The notes below the pieces were generated by a model that did no database searches, was not told where the DNA came from, and worked only from the letters and a program-made list of their open reading frames with translations. From Caproicibacter sp047833665 (GTDB taxonomy: Bacteria; Bacillota; Clostridia; Oscillospirales; Acutalibacteraceae), in contig CP181261.1 of the NCBI GenBank assembly GCA_047833665.1, positions 62,001 to 126,000 on the forward strand: DNA of 64,000 bases, written 5' to 3'. Positions 56,286 through 64,000 of the stretch are shown piece by piece; position 1 is the first letter of the stretch, and the number at the start of each line of letters is the position of its first letter. The position numbers and the translations under genes are program-made.

Positions 56286-57178
56286 CCTTTGTGGGAATCG
56301 GACCGAACGGGGATATCAAACTTCCTGTGCCAATTCGCATTCGGCTGGACCGAGACGCGGACGCCCCGGCCGATGCCTTCGAAGGAGTTTTCCCGTGCTC
56401 AGCAGGATTTCAGCCGATAACCAATCTAAAGATTTTTGATTCGCAGGGAAATGTATGCTTTGACGGAATTGTGGACGAACAGGAAAACAGCCTGACAAAC
56501 AAAGTTCTGGCGCTTACTGCCAGAAGTCGGGCGGCGCTGCTGCTGGACAACGAAGCTATGCCTCAAACCTATGCGAGTCCATCTCTTGCAACCGTCTTTA
56601 ACAGACATATCCGTCCTTATGGGTTTACGCAGTATGCGGGAAATACCGAGAGTTTTTGGGGTACGCTGACCGTAACCAAAGGGATGAGTGAATGGGCTGC
56701 GGCGGCACAATTTTGTTCCCTTTTCCTAAAAACGAAGCCAAGAATCGTCAACGGTGTGTTTGACGCTTCCGGCCAACTTCCAGACAGGGAAATTGTTTTT
56801 GGAAAAGGCGGCATCCGTTTTAGCTCCGGAGTTTTGCAGAGCCGATACTGCGAACTATATTCGGATTTGTACATGCTGGGCCAAAACGGCGGGACTTACA
56901 AACTCTCGAACAGCAGTACACAGGCACATGCGCTTAAAATCACGCGCAAACGCTTTCTTCGCAGCGGAACGGATACTGCTGCAGTTCTCAAACAGTCAGA
57001 GCAAAACACATTTGAGGCTATACTGGACTGCCCGGGGGAAATTTCCGTTCCGCTTCTCTCCCCTGCGCACATTAGCGGCATAACCGTTGAGGGCTGGAAC
57101 AGTATGCGTGTGTTTTCTATTCGATATCTGCTTGACGCCGAAGGGGAACACACGCGGGTAACTTTAAGGAGGCAATAG
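56282..57178 (+). CDS. Baseplate hub protein, XkdQ-like
   Basis: 298 residues from ATG at 56282 (ATGA overlap). NLKIFDSQGNVCFDGIVDEQ then LLLDNEAMPQTYASPSLATV and MSEWAAAAQFC match the hub family related to XkdQ and gpD. It forms the ring into which the spike inserts. Confidence 0.8.
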   Translation: MTFVGIGPNGDIKLPVPIRIRLDRDADAPADAFEGVFPCSAGFQPITNLKIFDSQGNVCFDGIVDEQENSLTNKVLALTARSRAALLLDNEAMPQTYASPSLATVFNRHIRPYGFTQYAGNTESFWGTLTVTKGMSEWAAAAQFCSLFLKTKPRIVNGVFDASGQLPDREIVFGKGGIRFSSGVLQSRYCELYSDLYMLGQNGGTYKLSNSSTQAHALKITRKRFLRSGTDTAAVLKQSEQNTFEAILDCPGEISVPLLSPAHISGITVEGWNSMRVFSIRYLLDAEGEHTRVTLRRQ

Positions 57179-57180
57179 CC

Positions 57181-57525
57181 ATGTGGATTACACAGAAAAT
57201 TATTTCATCACAAACATCAAAGCCGGCCGCCGAAATGGCTAAGGTGACCGGCACCGCACAGGCGCAGGGTGCCAATGAATACCGCAGCCTGCCGTTTGCG
57301 GGGCCATGGGGCATTGCATATCAGCCGCCAAACGCAGCACAGGCAGTCATCGTTTCAACCAACGCCGGAGACACCTGTATCGGTACACTAGCAGCAAAAA
57401 AGCGATTAATGCCCGGCGAACTTTTGCTATATTCTTCCGGAGGAGCCGAAATCTATTTAAAAAACAACGGCGACATTGTCATCAACGGACAGGTTTTTGA
57501 AAAGGAGGCAGAGGATGGATCTTGA
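57181..57525 (+). CDS. Baseplate spike-like protein, gpV/gp45 type
   Basis: 114 residues. OB-like N-terminal part (SLPFAGPWGIAYQPPNAAQA) then LLLYSSGGAEIYLKNNGDIV, a beta-helix-type tail typical of Mu gp45 and gpV. It follows the hub by two bases and overlaps the next gene by 11. Confidence 0.75.
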   Translation: MWITQKIISSQTSKPAAEMAKVTGTAQAQGANEYRSLPFAGPWGIAYQPPNAAQAVIVSTNAGDTCIGTLAAKKRLMPGELLLYSSGGAEIYLKNNGDIVINGQVFEKEAEDGS

Positions 57526-57853
57526 ACTTTCCGGAGGTGATTTCATTACCGACGAAAACGGCAGACCTAAAACGGTGACAGGAACCGAGGAACTGTTCCA
57601 GCGTGCAAAAATTCGGTTGACTGTTCCGCTCGGCTCGTTCGCCTGCAATCCGCAGCTTGGAAGCCGTCTGCATACCCTGACGGCGGATACGCCTTTGCGG
57701 GAAGAAAAAGCGCTTTCCATGGCACAGGAAGCCCTGCGGAATCTGCCGCAGCTTACAGTGGAAAAAGCGGTGTTTCTGGAGGAAACTCCGCCCAAAGTAA
57801 TCATCACGCTGAATTACAGCGGTGAATACCGAGATGTGGAGGTGCAGCTCTAA
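57515..57853 (+). CDS. gpW/GP25-like baseplate protein, XkdS-like
   Basis: 112 residues. GGDFITDENGRPKTVTGTEE, ELFQRAKIRLTVPLGSFAC and GSRLHTL are typical. In contractile systems this links hub and wedge. ATG at 57515 follows AAAGGAGGCAGAGG. Confidence 0.82.
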   Translation: MDLELSGGDFITDENGRPKTVTGTEELFQRAKIRLTVPLGSFACNPQLGSRLHTLTADTPLREEKALSMAQEALRNLPQLTVEKAVFLEETPPKVIITLNYSGEYRDVEVQL

Positions 57854-57867
57854 CGGAAAACTATGAC

Positions 57868-58914
57868 ATGATTTTGGCCCGCATGAAAAAGAAATTTACC
57901 GAACTGGCAGGATACTCTCCCGACGATGCATCCGATATCGGCATTCGGATGCGTTTGCTGGCGGGAGAAATTTATTCTTTGGAGGCTGCTGTCGACTGGC
58001 TAAAGCGCCAAACTTTCGTGCAGACTGCCACCGGACAGGAACTGGACTACCGGGCGCAGGAAAGAGGGCTAACGCGCAAGGAATCCGTTCCCGCACACGG
58101 TACACTGACATTTTCCCGCGAATCGGCCATCTGGTTTGACCTGCTGATTGAAGCCGGAACCATTTGTTCCACCGCTGGCGAGAATCCGGTGCGATATGTG
58201 ACAACCGAAGACGCCATTCTCAAAGCAAACACAGTAAGCGTGGAAGTCCCTGCCCGTGCCGAGGAAGGCGGCAGCGCGGGAAATGCTGAAGCAGGGACAA
58301 TCACTGTCATGGTCACGGAACCAATCGGTATACAGTATGTGATGAATACAAAACCTTTTGTAGGCGGCGAGGACCGTGAAAGTGACGAAGCTCTGCGTGC
58401 CCGACTGCTGCAGAGTACCATCGCACCATCAAACGGTGCAAACCCGGCATTTTACCGGGACTATGCGCTCAGCTTTGACGGGGTCGATTCGGCCCGCGTT
58501 GTACCGCGGGCAAACGGTGCCGGAACAGTTGCGCTGTACTTAGCCGGCAAAGGATGTGCACCATCGGATGCCATTATCAGCCAAATTGCACAGGAACTTA
58601 ACTCGGTGCGGGAAATCTGCACACAGGTAACTGTTTCCGCCGCGGAAACTGTGCCGTTTTCGGTAACAGCATCGGTGACGGCAAAAGCCGGACTGGACTC
58701 CGCAGAAGTAAAGGAAGCGTGTGAAGCAGCAATACAGGATTATTTTTACAGTCTCGGCGTTTCGGAGCAGGTAATCCCATCCGCACTGAACGCTGCGTTG
58801 TTTTCAACCGGCATGATCAGCGACTGCACACTGGATGTGGGAACATCCGACATTGCAGAAAATCAATTAGCAGTATGCGGCGACGTGACGGTCACCGTCA
58901 AACAGGAGGGTTAA
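57868..58914 (+). CDS. Baseplate assembly protein J, XkdT-like
   Basis: 348 residues. GYSPDDASDIGIRMRLLAGE, AVDWLKRQTFVQTATGQELD, then NGANPAFYRDYALSFDGVDS and VPRANGAGTVALYL are gpJ hallmarks. It forms the wedge. The start codon is weak (no ribosome site close by), so translation may be coupled to the previous gene. Confidence 0.9.
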   Translation: MILARMKKKFTELAGYSPDDASDIGIRMRLLAGEIYSLEAAVDWLKRQTFVQTATGQELDYRAQERGLTRKESVPAHGTLTFSRESAIWFDLLIEAGTICSTAGENPVRYVTTEDAILKANTVSVEVPARAEEGGSAGNAEAGTITVMVTEPIGIQYVMNTKPFVGGEDRESDEALRARLLQSTIAPSNGANPAFYRDYALSFDGVDSARVVPRANGAGTVALYLAGKGCAPSDAIISQIAQELNSVREICTQVTVSAAETVPFSVTASVTAKAGLDSAEVKEACEAAIQDYFYSLGVSEQVIPSALNAALFSTGMISDCTLDVGTSDIAENQLAVCGDVTVTVKQEG

Positions 58915-58917
58915 GTT

Positions 58918-59391
58918 TTGGACGCGCTGGACTCCATGAAAAAACAGCTTGCACCAACCGGGCTGTACCGCTTGGATGGCACAACAACGGTGGATTATGA
59001 GCTGGCCGCTTATGCAGAGGGCTTAAATGCAGTTTGTGAGGAACTGCTGAAACTGCAAGCCGAAAGTTATGCCGCTACAGCCTCCGACTACGGACTTCGG
59101 GAAAAAGAACGCGCATTTGCACTTCCGCTTTCCGGGGATATCGCGTCAAGAAGACAGGCGCTTTTCAAACTCTGTGCGGTACGTGATGGCACCTGTACCA
59201 AAGCGGGGTTGGAATCGGCCCTTTCTGCATATGGTATTGAAGTAAATTTGGAAGAAGATCCCGCAAACTCAAAAATTATTGCGCATTTTCTTTCGATGCC
59301 TGCCTGCGGAACAGAGGAAGCCCAAAAAAAACTGGAAATATTTTGTCCTGCACATTTAACGGTGGAGTTGGATTTCTCTGCCGTTTCGTGA
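58918..59391 (+). CDS. DUF2313/YmfQ tail protein, XkdU-like
   Basis: 157 residues from TTG behind AGGAGGGTTAAG. MKKQLAPTGLYRLDGTTTVD, then DYGLREKERAFALPLSGDIA, matches the YmfQ family, which follows gpJ in Mu- and PBSX-like phages. Last phage gene; no tail-fibre gene follows and no terminator is evident before hflX 146 bases on. Confidence 0.8.
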   Translation: MDALDSMKKQLAPTGLYRLDGTTTVDYELAAYAEGLNAVCEELLKLQAESYAATASDYGLREKERAFALPLSGDIASRRQALFKLCAVRDGTCTKAGLESALSAYGIEVNLEEDPANSKIIAHFLSMPACGTEEAQKKLEIFCPAHLTVELDFSAVS

Positions 59392-59537
59392 AATAATAAC
59401 CGTATCCTCGGGAGTTTGTGTGTTTCGACAAGATTTGATTGCTTTTTGTCTTAAAATGCAGTATTTTAATAGGGAAATATAGAAAAAACAAGGGAAACAA
59501 ACACAGAAAACCACAAGAAAGGAGCGGCGGATCGAAA

Positions 59538-60782
59538 ATGCACGAAAACACATTGACACAGGAACGCGCTCTTCTGGTAGAGGTGGATACGGGGGAATAT
59601 GATGCACAAGCCTCTTTGGCTGAGCTTTACGAACTAACCCGAAGCGCGGGCGCACAGCCATTTGGAGCAATAACGCAAAAAAGACTATCACCGGATGCCG
59701 CAACCTGTGTGGGAAGTGGTATGATGCGGCATATTGCGGACTTTGTCAAAAAATATGAACTAGACCTGTTGATTTTTGACTGTGAATTAACGCCCACACA
59801 AATCCGCAATATTGAACGGATCAGCGGGGTACGTACCATAGACAGAACGATGCTGATTCTGGATATTTTCGCATCCCGGGCAAAAAGCCGGGAAGGTAAG
59901 CTGCAAGTGGAACTTGCTCAGCTGAAATATCTGTTGCCGCGCCTTGGGGGCCGCGGCAGTGAGCTTTCCCGTCTTGGCGGCGGAATTGGAACCAGAGGTC
60001 CCGGCGAAAGCAAGCTCGAAACCGACCGCCGTCACATTCGCCGCCGCATTGATGCGCTGACCAAGCAGATTCACGATGTTGAACTGCACCGCAGACGAAT
60101 CAGCCGGCGCAGAAAAAAGGACGGTTTTGCCACGGTGGCAATGGTAGGCTATACAAACGCCGGAAAATCAACGCTGATGAATGCACTGACCGGTGCCGGC
60201 GTTCTTGCCGAAGACAAGCTGTTCTGCACGCTGGACCCGACAGCACGGGCACTGCGGCTCCCGGGCGGAGAAACAGTTATGCTGATTGATACCGTTGGCC
60301 TAGTTCGCAGATTGCCGCATCATCTGGTTCAGGCTTTCCATTCCACATTAGAGCAGGCCGCGGATGCGGATATCATTCTAAACGTCTGTGATGCTTCCAG
60401 CCCGGAGGCTCCAACACATTTGGATGTAACCAAAAAATTGCTGAGGGATCTAGGCTGTCAAGGCCGCCCGATTATTCCGGTTTTGAATAAATGTGACCTA
60501 ATCCCCGATATCAGCAAAATGCCAATGATTGGCCATGCTGTTCGAGTCAGCGCTCACACCGGCCAAGGGCTCAATCAGTTATTGTTGATGATTGAAAAAA
60601 ATCTGAAGAAGACTTCGCTTCGTGTACATTTGCTGCTCCCTTTTACAGAGTCCGGTCTTGAAGCAATGATCCGCAAAAACGGACACGTGGAGCGCGAGGA
60701 ATACACTGAAAACGGGTTTATGCTAACTGCAAATATTCCTCCGGGTCTTTCCGGAATGTTGAGCAGATATATCATCGAATAA
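59538..60782 (+). CDS. hflX: Ribosome-associated GTPase HflX
   Basis: 414 residues. HflX N domain (GSGMMRHIADFVKKYELDLL, GVRTIDRTMLILDIFA, GGGIGTRGPGESKLETDRR) and G domain (GYTNAGKSTLMNAL, LIDTVGLVRRLP, LNKCDLI). It splits or rescues stalled 70S ribosomes, often under heat stress. ATG at 59538 follows AAAGGAGCGGCGG. It lies directly after the phage operon. Confidence 0.96.
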   Translation: MHENTLTQERALLVEVDTGEYDAQASLAELYELTRSAGAQPFGAITQKRLSPDAATCVGSGMMRHIADFVKKYELDLLIFDCELTPTQIRNIERISGVRTIDRTMLILDIFASRAKSREGKLQVELAQLKYLLPRLGGRGSELSRLGGGIGTRGPGESKLETDRRHIRRRIDALTKQIHDVELHRRRISRRRKKDGFATVAMVGYTNAGKSTLMNALTGAGVLAEDKLFCTLDPTARALRLPGGETVMLIDTVGLVRRLPHHLVQAFHSTLEQAADADIILNVCDASSPEAPTHLDVTKKLLRDLGCQGRPIIPVLNKCDLIPDISKMPMIGHAVRVSAHTGQGLNQLLLMIEKNLKKTSLRVHLLLPFTESGLEAMIRKNGHVEREEYTENGFMLTANIPPGLSGMLSRYIIE

Positions 60783-60820
60783 AACAGCATGTTCGGGCAT
60801 AGAAACAATGCCAAAAACTG

Positions 60821-60869
60821 AAAAAGTGTCTTGATTTGGCCTACAGCACCATTTCAAGGCACTTTTTTA
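60821..60869 (+). terminator. Terminator after hflX
   Basis: AAAAAGTGTCTTGA pairs with TTTCAAGGCACTTTTTT with a long loop and T tract. Confidence 0.85.
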
Positions 60870-61027
60870 GTTTTTAAATCAAAATTCAATATTCTGCACA
60901 TAATATATTGACATGCAAAACAAAATCAGTGATTATCATCCCAAAAAAAACATGATTTTTCATTGATTCGCAACTTTACAGTACCCACCACAGTTGTTTC
61001 AGTCTCGGTGTAATAAATACTTACTGA

Positions 61028-61055
61028 TAAAACATTTTGGACTTTTGACCGATAC
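61028..61055 (+). promoter_or_regulatory. Sigma-D-like (motility) promoter of the chemoreceptor gene
   Basis: TAAA (61028-61031), 16-base spacer, ACCGATAC (61048-61055), near the TAAA-N15-GCCGATAA consensus. It lies about 80 bases upstream of the start. Confidence 0.55.
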
Positions 61056-61134
61056 ATAAATTAGTTATATTCTAGAAGCCCTATTGAAAACGTGAAACAA
61101 AACATTTCAGTTACGAAGGAGTTTGGACCTGGGG

Positions 61135-63201
61135 ATGATATCAAAACCATTTAAACGCAGAAAAATAAAAAGACCTAAAATCAAATTTACTTTTAATCGC
61201 AGTAGTTTGACCGTCAAATTGCTCACTTGGATCGGGGTTCCGGTTCTGTGCATTTTTTGCGTAACGGCGCTGCTTGTTCAAAACAGCGTACGATTTTCCG
61301 TTTCACAAATGGCTGATGTTCAACTGGAAACACAATCCCGGTTGGTTGCCAATCAAATCAGTGAATTTTTCACCAAGTACATGACAGTCGCCCAAAGTTT
61401 ATCCACGAATCTGCAAATTCATCAATTGCTGATGGATGCGAACCAAGATTCTTCCATCATGAAAAGCAGTAAATATCTGCCCGTCATGGACACATTAAAA
61501 AATACTCAGCAAATCGACTCGGACAACATTAAGTCCATATGGGTGGCTGACGCAAATTCAGGTCAGCTTTTAAAGTCCACCGGTCAAGTGAGAACCTCCG
61601 GTTTTGACATCTCAAAGCAATCTTGGTATCAGTCCGTCACCAGTGATAGAAAGGTTGTATTGACGGAACCATATCAAGATGCCGTATCAAATAATTTGAT
61701 TATCAGTATGATATGCCCCGTATATCACTCCAATTCCGACAGTCTGCTTGGAATCGTAGGGGTGGATGTTACTATTGACCAACTTCATACCATAGCAAAC
61801 GATTACAAACTTGGGAAAAGAGGTTTCCTGATTCTGACTTCTAAAGACGGCACCATCATCAGTTCCCCGGTTCAGGATTGGGACGGAAAAACTATGGGGG
61901 ATGCCGGACTTCCCGGCAATCTGGTTGTATCCATTTCCAACAGAAGTTCAAAAATCATTTCGTACTCTTTACTTGGTCAAATGAATTACGGTTATGTTTC
62001 GTCCGTAGGAAAAACCGGTTGGGCGGTCACGACCGGACTTCCTGAAAATGAATACAACAGTTCTGTTTCATCCGTGCGTTTTACTATGGCAGTTATGTAC
62101 GGTATTGCCCTGATATTGCTTTGCATTCTGCTTACCCTGATTTCGCATTCTATTGTGAAACCCTTAAAGAAGTTAAAAAATTCTGCCCAGAAAATTGCAG
62201 ACGGTGATCTAGATGTCGCCGTAGATGTCCATTCTTCCGATGAGATTGGGCAAGTTGGCGTTGCCATTTCAAATATTGTCAGCAGGCTAAAGAATTATAT
62301 TGAATATATTGATGAAATTTCTGCGGTACTAGATCAGATTGCGCAAGGAAATCTGGTATTTGATTTAAAATGCGATTACTCAGGAAATTTCTCAAAAATC
62401 AAAACATCTCTTGTACATATTCATGACACGCTGTCCGAAATGTTTGCCCACATTGCAAAGGCGGCCGATGAAGTTGCCGCGGGTGCAAATCAGTTGGCAA
62501 ACGGCTCTCAGTCTCTTTCACAGAGTGCTTCTGAGCAAACAGCATCCGTAGAAGAGCTTACCGCCTCTGTTACAGAAATATCGCAGAATGTTGAAAAAAA
62601 TGCTCAGCAGGCCCATAAAGCCAATCAGCTTTCCGATGCTGCCTCAAAGCAAATGATGTTCGGCAGCGAGCGGATGAAGCAACTTTCAAAAGCCATGGAA
62701 GAAATTCGAGAATCCTCGAGTCAAATCGGCCGAATTTTAAAGGCCATTGAAGATATCGCTTTTCAGACCAATATTCTCGCTTTGAATGCTGCGGTGGAAG
62801 CTGCTCGTGCCGGAGAGGCAGGCAAAGGCTTTTCCGTAGTCGCGGATGAAGTGCGTAATTTGGCTGCGAAAAGTGCGCAAGCAGCAAAAGAGACCTCAGT
62901 TCTCATCCAAAATTCTCTGCAAGCCGTTGAAAACGGAGTTCTTGCCGCGGATGAAACGGAGGAATCCTTCACCAAAGCAGCAGAAAGTGTCCAACAAACT
63001 TCAGACCTGATGACAAACATTGCAGACAGGGTTGCCGCGCAGTCTGCTGCTATCCGTCAGATTCAGCAAGGTTTGAACCAAATCTCAGCAACTGTGCAGA
63101 CTACTTCCGCAACATCGGAACAGACCGCCGCTTCCAGCGAAGAACTAAGCGGGCAATCGCAGCAGCTTAAATCGTTGATTTCCAAGTTTAAAATTGAGTA
63201 G
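61135..63201 (+). CDS. Methyl-accepting chemotaxis protein with double Cache
   Basis: 688 residues. Membrane helix about 28-50, an extracellular dCache-type domain (KSIWVADANSGQLLKSTGQV, GIVGVDVTIDQLHTIANDYK), a second helix (VRFTMAVMYGIALILLCIL), HAMP, and signalling hairpin DIAFQTNILALNAAVEAARA. A serine-rich segment precedes the hairpin. ATG at 61135 is preferred to TTG at 61123, which lies one base from AAGGAG. No binding-protein gene is adjacent, so it probably senses a small ligand directly. Confidence 0.94.
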   Translation: MISKPFKRRKIKRPKIKFTFNRSSLTVKLLTWIGVPVLCIFCVTALLVQNSVRFSVSQMADVQLETQSRLVANQISEFFTKYMTVAQSLSTNLQIHQLLMDANQDSSIMKSSKYLPVMDTLKNTQQIDSDNIKSIWVADANSGQLLKSTGQVRTSGFDISKQSWYQSVTSDRKVVLTEPYQDAVSNNLIISMICPVYHSNSDSLLGIVGVDVTIDQLHTIANDYKLGKRGFLILTSKDGTIISSPVQDWDGKTMGDAGLPGNLVVSISNRSSKIISYSLLGQMNYGYVSSVGKTGWAVTTGLPENEYNSSVSSVRFTMAVMYGIALILLCILLTLISHSIVKPLKKLKNSAQKIADGDLDVAVDVHSSDEIGQVGVAISNIVSRLKNYIEYIDEISAVLDQIAQGNLVFDLKCDYSGNFSKIKTSLVHIHDTLSEMFAHIAKAADEVAAGANQLANGSQSLSQSASEQTASVEELTASVTEISQNVEKNAQQAHKANQLSDAASKQMMFGSERMKQLSKAMEEIRESSSQIGRILKAIEDIAFQTNILALNAAVEAARAGEAGKGFSVVADEVRNLAAKSAQAAKETSVLIQNSLQAVENGVLAADETEESFTKAAESVQQTSDLMTNIADRVAAQSAAIRQIQQGLNQISATVQTTSATSEQTAASSEELSGQSQQLKSLISKFKIE

Positions 63202-63249
63202 TGACTTCCTAAAACTTCTTGAAGGAATTTTTCTAAACTCTATGAAAAT

Positions 63250-63281
63250 GAAAAAAGGAGCGCCAATTGGCTGCTCCTTAG
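63250..63281 (+). terminator. Stem-loop after the chemoreceptor gene
   Basis: AAAAAAGGAGC pairs with GCTCCTT-type arm around a loop; the T tract is short, so termination may be weak. Confidence 0.55.
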
Positions 63282-63362
63282 AAAGTTTCCTTGTTGTGGA
63301 TTGCGCTAATATTTGTCATTGAAGCAAATACTTTTATCATCTTAGGATACTCTTTATGAAAC

Positions 63363-63390
63363 GAACAGCGCGCTGAAAACAGCGCGCTGT
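63363..63390 (-). terminator. Terminator of rnpB
   Basis: AACAGCGCGCTG pairs with CAGCGCGCTGTT around a short loop just past the 3' end of the RNase P RNA. Confidence 0.75.
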
Positions 63391-63395
63391 TTCAA

Positions 63396-63747
63396 ATGCG
63401 ACCAGGTCTGTAAGCCGAGTTCTGTCTTAAGCAGCCATCTATCTTGGCCGGGTGTTGCCACCGCGGCTCGATGCCACCTTATCGGGACGCGCCGGGCCAG
63501 CGCTTTGTTGTCCCACTGCGGTGTTGCTCCGAATAGGGTTTGCATAGCCGTGCGGTCTCCCGCACGCTGGTGGGCTCTTACCCCGCCTTTCCACCCTTAC
63601 CGCAAAAATGCGGCGGTATCTCTCTGTTGCACTTTCCCTAGGGTCGCCCCCGGCGGCTGTTAGCCGTTATTCTTGCCCTGTGGAGCTCGGACTTTCCTCG
63701 CACGCGCGCTTTCGCGCAGCGCCCGCGGCTGCTCGGCCTGCTCGCAT
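63396..63747 (-). ncRNA. rnpB: RNase P RNA, bacterial type A
   Basis: Minus strand, about 352 nt. The conserved cores are GAGGAAAGTCCGAGCTCC near the 5' end and AACTCGGCTTACAGACCTGG near the 3' end. GGGTGGAAAGGCGGGGTAAG lies in the middle, with ATTCGGAGCAACACCG further on. The 5' and 3' ends pair (AUGCGA with UCGCAU) as helix P1. It is the catalytic RNA that matures tRNA 5' ends. Confidence 0.97.
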
Positions 63748-63784
63748 ATGGTATCCGTAATTCTAAATGATTTACGGTAAAATG

Positions 63785-64000
63785 TCAAGTATTTGATCCA
63801 AAAGAATATTTGGAAATCATCCTATTTTTCAAATCCCACAGCTTTTGGGAGAGGTCGACATAATAGCGGTGTGGATTTTCAAAGCGCTTGACTTCATCCC
63901 AAAGCGTGTCCACCTGCTGGCGGCAAAAATCCTGAATTTCTTTCAGAGACTTTTTCTTTGCTACGGGACGGCCGTTGCGAAACAGCTGTACACGAATATC
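63785..64000 (-). CDS. pncB: Nicotinate phosphoribosyltransferase, C-terminal end
   Basis: The last 71 codons, running off the right edge. DIRVQLFRNGRPVAKKKSLK, FCRQQVDTLWDEVKRFENPH and YYVDLSQKLWDLKNRM fit the C terminus of NAPRTase, which starts NAD salvage from nicotinate. The 5' part is outside the window. Confidence 0.8.
   Translation of the reverse strand, partial: DIRVQLFRNGRPVAKKKSLKEIQDFCRQQVDTLWDEVKRFENPHRYYVDLSQKLWDLKNRMISKYSFGSNT

Noticed and set aside
49380..59540. Prophage attachment sites around the phage operon
   Set aside because: No tRNA gene, integrase or clear direct repeat was found at either boundary.

Overview
The window looks like a chromosomal segment of a moderate-GC, Gram-positive anaerobe of the Clostridia, probably of the Oscillospiraceae type. 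This is an inference from strong AGGAGG ribosome sites, lipoprotein-type binding proteins, a one-chain dimeric-type glycyl-tRNA synthetase, an A-type RNase P RNA, ArgJ-type arginine synthesis and a YtrA/ABC operon. A sigma-D-like promoter in front of a chemoreceptor suggests motility.

Layout. 1-2320: an insertion-sequence pile-up, with an IS3-family element running off the left edge, an IS256-family element and a second broken IS3 copy. 2452-11547: a catabolic island for an organic or sugar acid. It has a LacI regulator, a PfkB kinase, a KDPG aldolase fused to a VOC domain, a TctABC tripartite transporter and a DapA/NanA-type lyase, with divergent dhaK-dhaL. 11769-13684: aguA-aguB (agmatine to putrescine). 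14597-22699: a complete arginine operon argG-H-C-J-B-D-F behind a promoter with an ARG-box-like site. 22830-34465: a galactose-type sugar module on the minus strand, with mglB-A-C, a YesN/YesM-like two-component system, a membrane-anchored binding protein, a second MglB-like lipoprotein and a chemoreceptor. Transport, transcriptional sensing and taxis for one sugar class are thus encoded together.

35165-44955: glycyl-tRNA synthetase with GtrA, a small membrane protein, a flavoprotein, then an osmolyte (Opu-type) ABC operon led by dapB. Upstream of it is a GntR-RCK_C regulator like BusR, the c-di-AMP-responsive regulator of osmolyte uptake. An IS481-family element with a 26-bp perfect target duplication has split busR from the dapB-opu promoter, landing 4 bp beyond its -35 box. 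45128-49303: a DUF3892 protein, a peroxiredoxin, a DegV protein and a YtrA-like regulator with an ABC exporter.

49452-59391: a tightly overlapping phage-derived operon related to the PBSX/Xkd family. It has a small terminase without an HTH, a large terminase, portal, protease, decoration and capsid proteins, connectors, a LysM protein, hub, spike, gpW, gpJ and a DUF2313 protein. No integrase, repressor, lysis genes, sheath, separate tube or tape measure were seen. Every frame is open, which suggests retention rather than decay, and this is the best candidate for an undescribed system here. 59538-64000: hflX, a second chemoreceptor, rnpB and the 3' end of a nicotinate phosphoribosyltransferase gene.
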